Assembly (NCBI RefSeq): GCF_000272405.2
Contig: NZ_AJZM02000372.1
Coordinates: 33,622 to 84,874, forward strand
Reading direction: 5' to 3'
Length of the DNA: 51,253 nucleotides
Source: Vibrio tasmaniensis 1F-187
Lineage (GTDB): Bacteria; Pseudomonadota; Gammaproteobacteria; Enterobacterales; Vibrionaceae
The notes beneath the pieces are model-generated. The model was not told the origin of the DNA. It made no database searches and saw only the letters and a program-made list of their open reading frames with translations. Position numbers and translations under genes: made by a program. Below, piece by piece: positions 26,458 to 35,790 of this stretch. Position 1 is the first letter of the stretch. Each line of letters begins with the position of its first letter.

Positions 26458-27014
26458 TGCGTCCTCTGCTGACTTTACTGTCGGCAATCATACTTTTCAC
26501 TTATCCAATAGCGGTTTACTTTGGACTCAACAAGTTTGGCCTACAAACCGTTGGTATAGTCTTAGCCGCTATTTTTGCTGTCCGCATTTTCACCGGTGGT
26601 CAGGCTAAAATCAAAGAGCTAAAACACCTAGCTTGGATTAGCGGAAGTGCCGGAATTGTTCTGCTGGCATTAGGGTTAACCTTCAAACAGCACGGCTGGC
26701 TAACTTATTACCCCGTCATCGTTAATGTTTGTATGCTGGTTGTGTTCGCCTCGAGCCTATGGCAACCGCAAACGATTATCGAGCGGCTTGCTCGCCTCCA
26801 AGAGCCAGAACTTCCACAAAGTGGCGTTGATTACACACGAACAGTCACCAAAGTTTGGTGTCTGTTCTTTGTTATCAATGGCTCTATCGCCCTTTACACC
26901 TGCTTCCAACCTCTTGAAATATGGACCCTATACAATGGCTTACTCAGCTATGTATTTGCGGGGTTGCTCTTTGCAGGAGAGTGGGTAGTAAGACAGCGCA
27001 TTCGTCAGAGTTAA
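26457..27014 (+). CDS. apeG: APE cluster inner-membrane protein (COG4648-type)
   Basis: The 185-residue protein is mostly hydrophobic, with about five or six predicted membrane spans (for example residues 5-25, 30-42, 62-75, 85-100, 128-146 and 155-175). No catalytic motif is obvious. The short EWVVRQR end is typical of this APE-associated membrane family. It sits between the ACPs and the adenylating ligase, as in E. coli and Vibrio APE clusters. Role unknown; it may help localise the biosynthetic complex at the membrane. Confidence 0.82.
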   Translation: MRPLLTLLSAIILFTYPIAVYFGLNKFGLQTVGIVLAAIFAVRIFTGGQAKIKELKHLAWISGSAGIVLLALGLTFKQHGWLTYYPVIVNVCMLVVFASSLWQPQTIIERLARLQEPELPQSGVDYTRTVTKVWCLFFVINGSIALYTCFQPLEIWTLYNGLLSYVFAGLLFAGEWVVRQRIRQS

Positions 27015-27020
27015 ATTGTT

Positions 27021-28403
27021 ATGACACAAACCATCTCTTACACTTCCTTGTCTGAACTTCTTAGTCAGAACAGATCGCCTGATTCTATTGTCTGCTTTGA
27101 CGACAATAGCGAGATTTCGTGGCAAACATTTAACGACGACTTATCTCAACTCGTACAGCTTTTATCTTCATCCCCTTTTCAACGAGTTGCGATTTGCACC
27201 CAAGACAGCTACCTATTTTCAGTGGCCTTTTTAGCGTGCGCAGCCAGCAACAAACACATCATCTTGCCAGGTAACTATCAACCGTGTGCGCTTGCCGAGC
27301 TGAGTGAGCATTTTGACTGTCTGTTGGTCGATGATGCGATTGGTGCAGTGGAAATAAATGAAGTTCGCAATATCCAAACCTTATTAGACACCGAAATACG
27401 AGAACCTCTAACCGATAATCTTCCCGCCATTGAGTTAGCAGCAATCCAATTGACCCTGTTTACTTCAGGTTCAAGCGGTACGCCGAAGGCAATCAATAAA
27501 ACACTAGAACACCTAGATATTGAAATCGCTCAGCTAGATAAAAACTGGGGCGCCTTGCTTAAAGACAACCAAATCCACAGCACCGTATCACACCAACATA
27601 TCTATGGTCTGTTGTTTCGAATCTTATGGCCACTTTGTTCTGGAGTTCCATTTTCTCGAAACAATCTCGAATACCCGGAACAGATCCTGTCTCACGCTAA
27701 CAAGCAGAGCGTGTTGATCAGCAGCCCTGCGCTACTCAAACGATTAAAACACGAGACAAAGTCTACGCATCTAGCGGGGGTGTTCTCTTCTGGTGGCCCT
27801 TTACCTACCGAGTCGGCTCATCAATCACGAGATCTGCTTGGGCATTTACCTATCGAGGTGTTTGGCAGCACAGAAACCGGCGGCATCGCGTTTCGTCAGC
27901 AACAGAGCGTTCAAACACCTTGGCAGCTTTTTGACTGTATTAAGGCTAGTCTTAATAGTGAGAATTGCATTAAGTTATTGTCGCCGTACATCGACAAAAA
28001 CAACTGGTATCAAACCGCAGATGAGTGCGAAATGGTCTCAGAGAATCAATTTATATTGAAAGGCCGAACCGACCGAGTGATCAAGATAGAAGAAAAACGA
28101 GTATCACTGGTTGAAGTTGAAAAGCGACTGGAGCAACTACCTTGGATAAGCGAGTGTGTGGTCATTCCCTTTGAAGAGCCTGAACGCTTAATTTTAGCAT
28201 CGGTTTTGGTATTATCAGAGGAAGGCCAAGTGACTCTCGCAACCATGAGTAAAGGTAAATTCTGGTTAATGTTACGTTCAGAACTCAGAAAATGGTTAGA
28301 GCCAATCGCTATTCCAAGAAAGTATCGTGTTGTTGATGAGATCCCCCTCAACAGCCAAGGCAAGCGACTAACCTCTCACATAGAGCAGCTCGTCAAATCA
28401 TAA
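27021..28403 (+). CDS. apeH: Acyl-ACP synthetase (AMP-forming) loading the aryl starter
   Basis: The 460-residue protein is an ANL-superfamily adenylating enzyme. The phosphate-binding loop is FTSGSSGTPK (147-156). Later core motifs are FGSTETGGIAFR, near residue 280, and the hinge region LKGRTDRVIKIEEKRVSLVEVEKRL. The C-terminal Lys probably lies in NSQGKRLTS. It is expected to activate an aryl acid such as 4-coumarate or 4-hydroxybenzoate and load it on an ACP. It starts 6 bases after the membrane-protein gene; 87 bases without ORF follow. Confidence 0.88.
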   Translation: MTQTISYTSLSELLSQNRSPDSIVCFDDNSEISWQTFNDDLSQLVQLLSSSPFQRVAICTQDSYLFSVAFLACAASNKHIILPGNYQPCALAELSEHFDCLLVDDAIGAVEINEVRNIQTLLDTEIREPLTDNLPAIELAAIQLTLFTSGSSGTPKAINKTLEHLDIEIAQLDKNWGALLKDNQIHSTVSHQHIYGLLFRILWPLCSGVPFSRNNLEYPEQILSHANKQSVLISSPALLKRLKHETKSTHLAGVFSSGGPLPTESAHQSRDLLGHLPIEVFGSTETGGIAFRQQQSVQTPWQLFDCIKASLNSENCIKLLSPYIDKNNWYQTADECEMVSENQFILKGRTDRVIKIEEKRVSLVEVEKRLEQLPWISECVVIPFEEPERLILASVLVLSEEGQVTLATMSKGKFWLMLRSELRKWLEPIAIPRKYRVVDEIPLNSQGKRLTSHIEQLVKS

Positions 28404-28490
28404 AAATCACTGGTCGCATTTTATACTGAGATTATCTTTTATATTTTTGTCAGAAGACCCATTTTAGCCCAAGGATTCTAAGCACACGCT

Positions 28491-28853
28491 ATGGATAAGA
28501 GAAAACCAAACGTCATTGCTGTTGACACTGTAGAGAAAGAATCGACCCTGACACTCCATGTTACCGGAGACATCACCGATTTTAAGGGGCACTTTAAGAG
28601 CTTCCCTATTCTTCCCGGTGTGACACAAATTGACTGGGCACTTCACTATGCTGTCCAAAAGTTAAATGTCCCTGGTTACTTTAAAGGTATGGAGGTCATC
28701 AAATTCCAAGAGCCTATCCTTCCTGACGCCACAATCCAGCTATCACTCAAATGGGATGCTGACAAAGACAAGCTGAGCTTCAGCTACACCTCAAACAACG
28801 GTGAACAGACCCACTCTTCAGGAAAAATGAAGCTGGGAGAGAAAAGTGAATAG
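28491..28853 (+). CDS. apeI: Hotdog-fold 3-hydroxyacyl-ACP dehydratase (ApeI family)
   Basis: The 120-residue protein is a FabA/FabZ-like single hotdog. The motif FKGHFKSFPILPGVTQIDW (31-49) includes the probable catalytic His34 and the PGV turn. It would dehydrate the 3-hydroxyacyl chain to the trans-enoyl form. Because the pathway has no enoyl reductase, the double bonds accumulate as a conjugated polyene. ApeI and ApeP usually act together. It follows an 87-base gap that may hold a weak internal promoter (TATACT at 28422). It overlaps the next gene by 8 bases. Confidence 0.87.
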   Translation: MDKRKPNVIAVDTVEKESTLTLHVTGDITDFKGHFKSFPILPGVTQIDWALHYAVQKLNVPGYFKGMEVIKFQEPILPDATIQLSLKWDADKDKLSFSYTSNNGEQTHSSGKMKLGEKSE

Positions 28854-30666
28854 CGCTCCTGCTGAGGCTGCTTCTCAACACGTAACAAAAGAAAGCAACT
28901 ACAAAGCTTGCTTCCTAATCCCGTGCTTTAACCACGGTGAAACCATGCCTGCAGTGGTGTCGTCACTCCATCATTTTGAGTTGCCGATTATCATCGTTGA
29001 CGATGGCAGTGAACTCACCACGAAACAGTTTCTGGCTCCCCTAGTAGAGAATTCAAACGTAACCTTGGTGACGCTAGAGCAGAACCAAGGTAAAGGCGGT
29101 GCCGTAAAGGCTGGCATCAAACGAGCACAGGATCTCGGCTTTAGTCATGCCATTCAGATTGACGCTGACGGTCAACATGACCTAGACGCCCTACCCGCAT
29201 TAATCGAAGCGTCACAAGCTAAGCCCCAGCGCCTGATCTCAGGTCAGCCTGTCTATGACGATAGCGTACCGAAGGCAAGGCTCTACGGGCGCTACGCGAC
29301 ACATATTTGGGTGTGGATAGAAACTCTATCTCTCTCGATTAAAGACAGCATGTGTGGCTTTAGAGTGTATCCAATCGATAAGACACAAACAGTACTGAAT
29401 AAATACGATGTCGGTTCGAGAATGGACTTCGATATCGAGATTCTGGTTCGCTTATACTGGGAAGGTTGCGACATTGACTTCATTGAGACGCGAGTCATCT
29501 ACCCTGAAAATGGTGTCTCTCATTTCGATGCGCTGCGGGACAACGTAAAAATCAGTTGGATGCATACTCGACTGTTCTTCGGCATGCTGCCAAGAGCCCC
29601 TAAGCTGATTGCTCGTCACTTCAAATCAAATTCTGAAGATCACCTAACAAGTTCGACACAATTTTCAGAAAGCAATCAGGCGCAGCAGACACCAAATAGC
29701 ACTGAACAGCCTCATTGGTCCAGAACTCAAGAGCGCGGCACAGTTCTCGGTATCAAACTGTTGTTAGCTGTGTACTCACTATTAGGCCGAGGTGTATTCA
29801 ACCTAATTTTGCGCGGTGTGATGCGTTACTACCATTTGACAGGCAAGCGCGCGCGAAACGCTTCTGAGCAATACCTATTCCAGCTTAAGACATACGCAGA
29901 GCAACAGAATATTGAGTTACCCGCTGAATTAACCAGTTATAACCACCTGCTTTCGTTTGGCCATACCATGCTAGACAAATTAGCCGCATGGAAAGGTGAT
30001 TTTTCAGTCGATAACCTGACCATTCATGGTCAAGAGCAATTCGAAAGTATGGTGGAAAACCAGCAAGGTGTGCTAATCCTGGGTTCTCACCTTGGTAATA
30101 TCGAGTTGTGCCGTGCTTTGGGACGTCGACACTCACACATCAAAATCAATGCGCTGGTCTTCACGGAACACGCCGAACGCTTTAATTCGGTGATGAAAGC
30201 AGTAAACCCACAATCTGATTTAAACCTGATTCAGGTGACATCGATGGGCCCTGATACCGCCATCTTGTTGCAACAAAAATTGGAGCAAGGTGAATGGATT
30301 GTGATCGTTGGCGATAGAACCTCCACCAGCAAAGAGAGTCGCTCAGTATGGGCAGAGTTCTTGGGTAAAGAAGCTCCCTTCCCTCAAGGGCCATTTATGT
30401 TAGCCTCTGTTCTCAAAGCGCCAGTATTCTTATTGTTTGGCCTACGAGATGACTCACAAACCAAACCGCATTTTAATGTCTATTTTGAGCATTTCAGCGA
30501 CAAGATAGAGCTACCAAGGAAGACTCGCGAACAATCTTTACAGCAAGTCGTGCAGAAATACGCAGACCGACTTCAGCACTACACACTGAAAGCACCGCTT
30601 CAGTGGTACAACTTTTTTAACTTTTGGACATTGAGCAAGCACCATGACGAAAACAAATCCAAATAG
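28846..30666 (+). CDS. apeJ: Glycosyltransferase family 2 / LpxL-type acyltransferase fusion
   Basis: The 606-residue protein joins two enzymes. The N-terminal half (about 18-255) is a GT-A glycosyltransferase with LIPCFNHGETMPAVVSSL, VDDGS (51-55) and DADGQHD (106-112). The C-terminal half (about 330-600) is a lysophospholipid-type acyltransferase with the HX4E motif GSHLGNIELCR (His415, Glu420) and VGDRTSTSKESRSV. A Ser/Gln-rich linker (about 260-295) connects them. Such fusions are standard in APE clusters and probably make and acylate the membrane carrier of the polyene. The end overlaps the lyase gene by 23 bases. Confidence 0.88.
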   Translation: MNSAPAEAASQHVTKESNYKACFLIPCFNHGETMPAVVSSLHHFELPIIIVDDGSELTTKQFLAPLVENSNVTLVTLEQNQGKGGAVKAGIKRAQDLGFSHAIQIDADGQHDLDALPALIEASQAKPQRLISGQPVYDDSVPKARLYGRYATHIWVWIETLSLSIKDSMCGFRVYPIDKTQTVLNKYDVGSRMDFDIEILVRLYWEGCDIDFIETRVIYPENGVSHFDALRDNVKISWMHTRLFFGMLPRAPKLIARHFKSNSEDHLTSSTQFSESNQAQQTPNSTEQPHWSRTQERGTVLGIKLLLAVYSLLGRGVFNLILRGVMRYYHLTGKRARNASEQYLFQLKTYAEQQNIELPAELTSYNHLLSFGHTMLDKLAAWKGDFSVDNLTIHGQEQFESMVENQQGVLILGSHLGNIELCRALGRRHSHIKINALVFTEHAERFNSVMKAVNPQSDLNLIQVTSMGPDTAILLQQKLEQGEWIVIVGDRTSTSKESRSVWAEFLGKEAPFPQGPFMLASVLKAPVFLLFGLRDDSQTKPHFNVYFEHFSDKIELPRKTREQSLQQVVQKYADRLQHYTLKAPLQWYNFFNFWTLSKHHDENKSK

Positions 30667-32191
30667 CATCACCTTTGGTGCCGAACGCCTCACGATTGAG
30701 GATGTTGTCGCTATTTCACAAGGCGCAAAAGCCTCGATGAACTCAAGCAATGAGTTCACATCAAAGATCGACCGCGGTGTCGCTTTTTTAGAACGCCTAT
30801 TGAAAGAAGAAGGCGTGATCTATGGTGTGACAACGGGCTACGGTGACTCATGTACCGTTGCAATTCCGCCAAACCTTGTTGATGAATTACCACTGCATCT
30901 AACGCGCTTTCATGGCTGTGGTTTAGGCGAAATACTGTCTCACGAACAATCTCGTGCAGTATTAGCGACACGTCTTTGTTCATTGTCACAAGGTGTCTCT
31001 GGTGTGACTCACGATTTGCTCAACCAGATCGTCACTCTGATCAACCAAGATATCTCGCCGCGCATTCCTCAAGAAGGATCGGTTGGTGCCAGTGGTGATT
31101 TAACGCCGCTGTCTTATCTGGCAGCTGCACTGATTGGTGAGCGCGATGTCATCTACAAAGGTGAAGTTCGCCCTACTAGTGACGTTTACAAAGAGCTAGG
31201 GATTAACCCTATCAAGCTTAAGCCAAAAGAAGGCTTGGCATTGATGAATGGCACGTCAGTAATGACGGCTTTGGCTTGTATCGCCTACAAACGTGCAGAA
31301 TACCTAGCTCAGCTATCGACTAAGATCACCGCAATGGTGTCTGTAGGTATGCAAGGCAACGATTTCCATTTCGATGAAGCGCTGTTTGCAGTTAAGCCTC
31401 ATCCGGGTCAACAGCAAGTTGCTGCATGGCTACGTGATGACTTACAAGCGGATCGTCCGCCACGCAACAGTGATCGCCTACAAGATCGTTACTCACTGCG
31501 TTGTGCTCCACATGTGATTGGTGTGGTTCAAGACTCTCTGCCTTGGCTACGCCAAATGATTGAGAACGAGCTCAACAGCGCTAACGATAACCCAATTATC
31601 GATGGCGACAATGAGCGCGTACTGCACGGTGGACACTTCTACGGTGGCCACATCGCAATGGCAATGGATACGCTAAAAACAGCAGTAGCCAACCTTGCAG
31701 ATCTACTTGATCGCCAAATGGCGCAGTTGATGGATTACAAGTTCAACAACGGCTTACCATTTAACCTAACGGGTGCTGAAGGCGAACGTAAACCAATCAA
31801 CCACGGTTTCAAAGCGGTACAGATTGGCGTTTCAGCTTGGACAGCAGAAGCATTGAAACACACCATGCCAGCAAGCGTGTTCTCTCGTTCAACCGAGTGT
31901 CACAACCAAGACAAAGTCAGCATGGGCACCATTGCGGCTCGTGACTGCTTACGCGTTCTTGAACTGACTGAACAAGTAGCGGCAGCATCACTTCTGGCGG
32001 GGACACAAGCGCTTGAGCTTCGTAAACGCCATAATGAGCTTGATGAGCACCACATGAGTGAAAACCTAAAGCACATTCGCGACGAAGTGCTTAAAGAGTT
32101 TGAATTTATCGTAGAAGATCGACCACTTGAAGGCGATCTACGCCACTTCATTGCTCGTATTCAAAGTCAACACTGGTCACTTTACTCCTAG
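30644..32191 (+). CDS. MIO-dependent aromatic amino acid ammonia-lyase
   Basis: The 515-residue protein belongs to the histidine/phenylalanine/tyrosine ammonia-lyase family. The MIO cofactor triad is Ala149-Ser150-Gly151 in GSVGASGDLTPLSYL. The catalytic Tyr60 is in YGVTTGYGD, and NGTSVMTA and SANDNPII blocks are present. The selectivity pair reads Phe89-His90 (LTRFHGCGLG), where HAL has Ser-His and bacterial TAL His-Leu. In this setting it most likely makes an aryl acrylate (coumarate or cinnamate) for ApeH. There are no hutU, hutI or hutG genes nearby, so histidine catabolism is unlikely. It starts inside the ApeJ gene. Confidence 0.9.
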   Translation: MTKTNPNSITFGAERLTIEDVVAISQGAKASMNSSNEFTSKIDRGVAFLERLLKEEGVIYGVTTGYGDSCTVAIPPNLVDELPLHLTRFHGCGLGEILSHEQSRAVLATRLCSLSQGVSGVTHDLLNQIVTLINQDISPRIPQEGSVGASGDLTPLSYLAAALIGERDVIYKGEVRPTSDVYKELGINPIKLKPKEGLALMNGTSVMTALACIAYKRAEYLAQLSTKITAMVSVGMQGNDFHFDEALFAVKPHPGQQQVAAWLRDDLQADRPPRNSDRLQDRYSLRCAPHVIGVVQDSLPWLRQMIENELNSANDNPIIDGDNERVLHGGHFYGGHIAMAMDTLKTAVANLADLLDRQMAQLMDYKFNNGLPFNLTGAEGERKPINHGFKAVQIGVSAWTAEALKHTMPASVFSRSTECHNQDKVSMGTIAARDCLRVLELTEQVAAASLLAGTQALELRKRHNELDEHHMSENLKHIRDEVLKEFEFIVEDRPLEGDLRHFIARIQSQHWSLYS

Positions 32192-32230
32192 AGTAGCTAA
32201 CCCTTTACGCAATATTGTTGAGAGCGATTT

Positions 32231-32761
32231 ATGTCTGAAATCCTTCATCCATTAAAATCAGAGGTTACTTTAGTAACCTCATTCCAAGATGCCGACCCAA
32301 TGGGCGTGATCTACCATGGCAACTACTTCCGATTTTTTGAAGAAGTTAGGCGCATCATGATGGATAAGATTGAGTACAACTACCATGAGATGAAGGATTC
32401 GGGCTACATGTGGCCGATCATCGACACGCGCGTAAAGTACATCAAAGCAATACCGTTTAATCATCAGATCACGGTATCCGCTAAGTTAACTGAATGGGAA
32501 AACCGCTTGCGTGTTGACTACGAAATTCACGATGCCAACACCGGTGCTCGTATGACACGCGCTCACACCATGCAGGTTGCAGTAACCATTGAAGAGCAAG
32601 AGATGTGTTTTGCTTCGCCGAAAGTGTTTACCGATAAAATCGAACACTGGCATCAATTTGGCTGCTTACCCCAATCAACTGAGCAGCAATCAAACGATCA
32701 CCAATCAGAGCAACCGCAAGTACCTAACACACAGCAGCAGGTGAAACATGAGTCTGTTTAA
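32231..32761 (+). CDS. apeK: 4HBT-type acyl thioesterase with a Gln-rich tail
   Basis: The 176-residue protein has the YbgC-like hotdog thioesterase motif DADPMGVIYHGNYFRFFEE (17-35), where Asp17 is the expected catalytic residue. Residues about 1-140 make the full domain. The last 30 residues (STEQQSNDHQSEQPQVPN region) are low-complexity and Gln-rich and look disordered. It could release or proofread acyl chains. The end overlaps the LolA-like gene by 14 bases. Confidence 0.85.
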   Translation: MSEILHPLKSEVTLVTSFQDADPMGVIYHGNYFRFFEEVRRIMMDKIEYNYHEMKDSGYMWPIIDTRVKYIKAIPFNHQITVSAKLTEWENRLRVDYEIHDANTGARMTRAHTMQVAVTIEEQEMCFASPKVFTDKIEHWHQFGCLPQSTEQQSNDHQSEQPQVPNTQQQVKHESV

Positions 32762-33446
32762 ACACGGGCGTAAGCAAATCAGTATCGCACTGCTAGGGCT
32801 TGCTTCAATGATGGCGAGCCACTTTGCTGGCGCTAGCGAGAACACGAATGCTGTCGGCTCTATTACAGAACTACAAACCGTGTTAAGCGAAAATAGTATC
32901 GTTCGTGGTGAGTTTACTCAAACACGTAACATGGAAATGTTCGCCCAACCTCTAACATCACAAGGTACTTTCCTGTTAGACAAGTCGAATGGTTTGCTTT
33001 GGACACAAGCGACCCCCTTTCCTGTGAGCTTGGTGCTAACCGATAACAAACTGAGCCAAAGATTTGCCGATCAACCCGCTAAGATCATTACCGATAAAGA
33101 AAACCCAATGGCATTTTATTTCAGCCATATATTCCTGTCGGTGTTTCACGGGGACACGCAAAAACTTCAAGAGCAATTCTCACTGTCATTTGAACCAGCG
33201 ACTGAGAAAAATTCTGATGAAAGTGCAAACTCAAGTTCAGAAGACACACGATGGACACTCACTCTAAAGCCAAAGAATGCGCCAATGAACGCGGTGTTTG
33301 AAGCCATCACACTGCAAGGAAAAGGTGACATTGAACGTATCGAACTTAGAGAAGTTCGTGGGGACAGCACTGTGATCGAATTTAGCCAGTTAAGCCATCT
33401 ACCGGAAGTATTATCAGATGCTGAAGCGCAACAATTCCAATTCTAG
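32748..33446 (+). CDS. apeL: LolA-like periplasmic lipid carrier of the APE cluster
   Basis: The 232-residue precursor has a signal peptide (residues about 1-29, cut near FAGA|SEN). The mature domain shows the LolA-like entry LSENSIVRGEFTQTRNMEMF and FLLDKSNGLLWTQATPFP, forming the half-barrel that shelters lipids. It probably shuttles the polyene lipid across the periplasm between the MMPL exporter and the outer membrane. A Ser/Asp/Glu-rich insert (about 145-165) is unusual for LolA. It overlaps the exporter gene by 29 bases. Confidence 0.85.
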   Translation: MSLFKHGRKQISIALLGLASMMASHFAGASENTNAVGSITELQTVLSENSIVRGEFTQTRNMEMFAQPLTSQGTFLLDKSNGLLWTQATPFPVSLVLTDNKLSQRFADQPAKIITDKENPMAFYFSHIFLSVFHGDTQKLQEQFSLSFEPATEKNSDESANSSSEDTRWTLTLKPKNAPMNAVFEAITLQGKGDIERIELREVRGDSTVIEFSQLSHLPEVLSDAEAQQFQF

Positions 33447-35790
33447 CCTAGCCCTTGCTTGGCTTGTTGTCGTAATACTGTTTAGCGGATTGTTAATAAA
33501 ACAATTCGCTTTTTCTTCGTCGGTACCGATTGAAAGCAACATTCTAAAGTTACTACCAGAAAACCAGCAAGACCCAATGGTAGAGCAAGCCTTCCAGCAG
33601 ATATCCAGCTCGATGAGCGAGCAAGTAGTGTTTATCATAAGCGCCTCCGACGTCGAACAAGCCATGACAGCGACTGATGCTTTTGAAAAAGCCCTCAACC
33701 AAAGATCTTTCTCAAATCAGCCAACTCTGTTTAAGCAAGTTCAAGGCAAGATCAACGCCAGCACGCAAAGCCAATGGAGCGATTTCTATTTTCGTCACCG
33801 AGCTCAACTTCTAACTCAACAACAAAAAGAGACGCTGACACACTCGCCGGATTCGCGAGCTCAATATGTCATTCAGTCTTTGTACAATCCGTTCTCAGGC
33901 GTCACCGCAGCAGAGCTATCTCTCGACCCATTCTTGTTATTTCGCGACTACATCAGTGCTGTTGGCGTTCAATCAAGTAACTTTGTTCTGAAAGAGGGAT
34001 ACCTCACCGCTCAATCTAATGAGCAAACTCATATTTTGGTGACGGCGACTCTGGCAGGCTCACCTTATAGCTTGGCGATTCAAGAACAACTTCCTGATCT
34101 TGATTCAATTGAGCGCGAGATCGAAAAGCAGTTTGGTGTCAAAGTGCAGCATACCGGTGTGGTGTTCTACGCCAATTACGGTACCGAAAGCGCGAAATCA
34201 GAAATCAGTACCATTGGTTTGGGCTCATTGGCCGGTGTAATTTTATTGGTGTGGCTGACATTTCGTAGCGCCCTCCCACTTGCCTTGTCTTTGCTTTCAA
34301 TCAGTACCGGATTATTGGTTGCGCTGGCAAGCACCGTCGCTATCTTCGGCAAGATTCACCTGTTTAGTTTGGTATTCGGTGCCAGCTTAATTGGCGTATC
34401 CATCGACTACTCTTTCCATTACCTAACCGATCGTTTGGCGGCTGGTAATCAATGGCAAAGTGAAAAAGGCTTGAAACATATTATCGTTGCGATCACCTTG
34501 GGTCTGATCACCAGCTTGATTGGCTACCTAGGTCTGTTGGTGGCACCTTTCCCGGGATTGCAGCAACTTGCTCTGTTTTCGTCGATTGGACTGATCGCAG
34601 CTTACGCCAGTGTGGTGTGTTGGTATCCGGTTTTAGCGGCAAAACCAAGCCAAGAACGCCCTCTTCCCTTGTCGAAGCTTTGGCATACTTGGTTAAGCCT
34701 CTGGAGCAACCAAAAATTTAGAATTGGCTTACCATTAATAGTGACTGTCGTTAGTTTGATATCACTCAGCCAAATTCGCTACGACGACGATATTCGTCAA
34801 CTTCAAGCGATGCCTGATCAACTAAAACAGCAAGAACAAGCCATTACTGAGATATCAGGATTAGGCAGTGGTCAAAATATGCTGCTGGTGACCGCCAACA
34901 GCGATCAAAAACTGCTAAAAAAACTGGCTGAGATCACTACGAGCTTAGATTCTTTGGTCGATAGCCAAGGTATCTCCGGATATCGCAGCATCAATCAACA
35001 GTTGCTAAGCAAGCAACAACAACATGATAACTATCAGTTAGTTGAGCAACTCTATGGCCAACAAAGCCATATCTTACAGAACACTCTTGGTTGGCCTAGC
35101 TTTCCAGAGTTACCAAAGTTCGAGGCAATCACGGTATCTGGATTTTTAGAATCACCAGTGTCAGAACCTGTTCGACCACTTTGGTTAAAGCCGATAGACG
35201 GACAAGCAGCGTCAGTCATTTTGATCAAAGACGTCACAAATTCAGAACTGTTCTCTCAATGGCTTGATTCAAGCTTTGCTCAGCAGCAAGGTGTTAAATA
35301 CCTCAATAAAGCCGATGAAATCTCTGCTCTCTTTGCGGAATATAGAGTCAAGATCACCGAGCTATTATTGATAGCTTTGGCCGCTATTGGGATGGTGTTA
35401 GGTTGGCGCTACGGTGTGAAGCAAAGCCTATTAATGCTGTTGCCTTCATTAATTGCCGGAGTCGCTGGTTTAGCGGTCACGGGCATTTTAGGCTCGACAC
35501 TGAATCTGTTTAACCTGCTTGGACTGATTCTAATTTTAGGGATTGGTATCGACTATACCCTGTTCTTTGCTGAGCAGAAGAAATCACTAAGCACCTTATT
35601 GGCGATTACTTTGTCAGGCCTCACGACGTTACTCTCGTTTGGCTTATTATCGTTGAGTCAAACTCATGCCATTCATAGTTTCGGTGTTACCGTCCTAACT
35701 GGTATTTTCGTCGCGTGGTTGCTTTCGCCACTTGCAATCAACAACCAACAAGCAGCGGAAAAATCAAACTCTCGAGAGGCTTTTAGATGA
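33418..35790 (+). CDS. apeM: MMPL/RND-family exporter of the APE cluster
   Basis: The 790-residue protein is an inner-membrane transporter with two repeats. Each repeat has one N-terminal span, a periplasmic domain, then five spans. Spans are seen at about 10-30, 260-420 (LAGVILLVWLTFRSALPLALSLL and GASLIGVSIDYSFHYLTD) and 440-460. The second set is about 645-780 (LGIGIDYTLFF). The paired GxSIDYSFH and GIGIDYTLF are the usual MMPL proton-relay regions. It likely extracts the aryl polyene lipid from the inner membrane and hands it to the LolA-like partner. It overlaps apeL by 29 and the next gene by 4 bases. Confidence 0.87.
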   Translation: MLKRNNSNSSLALAWLVVVILFSGLLIKQFAFSSSVPIESNILKLLPENQQDPMVEQAFQQISSSMSEQVVFIISASDVEQAMTATDAFEKALNQRSFSNQPTLFKQVQGKINASTQSQWSDFYFRHRAQLLTQQQKETLTHSPDSRAQYVIQSLYNPFSGVTAAELSLDPFLLFRDYISAVGVQSSNFVLKEGYLTAQSNEQTHILVTATLAGSPYSLAIQEQLPDLDSIEREIEKQFGVKVQHTGVVFYANYGTESAKSEISTIGLGSLAGVILLVWLTFRSALPLALSLLSISTGLLVALASTVAIFGKIHLFSLVFGASLIGVSIDYSFHYLTDRLAAGNQWQSEKGLKHIIVAITLGLITSLIGYLGLLVAPFPGLQQLALFSSIGLIAAYASVVCWYPVLAAKPSQERPLPLSKLWHTWLSLWSNQKFRIGLPLIVTVVSLISLSQIRYDDDIRQLQAMPDQLKQQEQAITEISGLGSGQNMLLVTANSDQKLLKKLAEITTSLDSLVDSQGISGYRSINQQLLSKQQQHDNYQLVEQLYGQQSHILQNTLGWPSFPELPKFEAITVSGFLESPVSEPVRPLWLKPIDGQAASVILIKDVTNSELFSQWLDSSFAQQQGVKYLNKADEISALFAEYRVKITELLLIALAAIGMVLGWRYGVKQSLLMLLPSLIAGVAGLAVTGILGSTLNLFNLLGLILILGIGIDYTLFFAEQKKSLSTLLAITLSGLTTLLSFGLLSLSQTHAIHSFGVTVLTGIFVAWLLSPLAINNQQAAEKSNSREAFR

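Noticed and set aside
30644..32191. HutH of histidine degradation
   Set aside because: No hutU, hutI, hutG or hutC near it; it is embedded in the APE operon and its selectivity pair differs from HAL.
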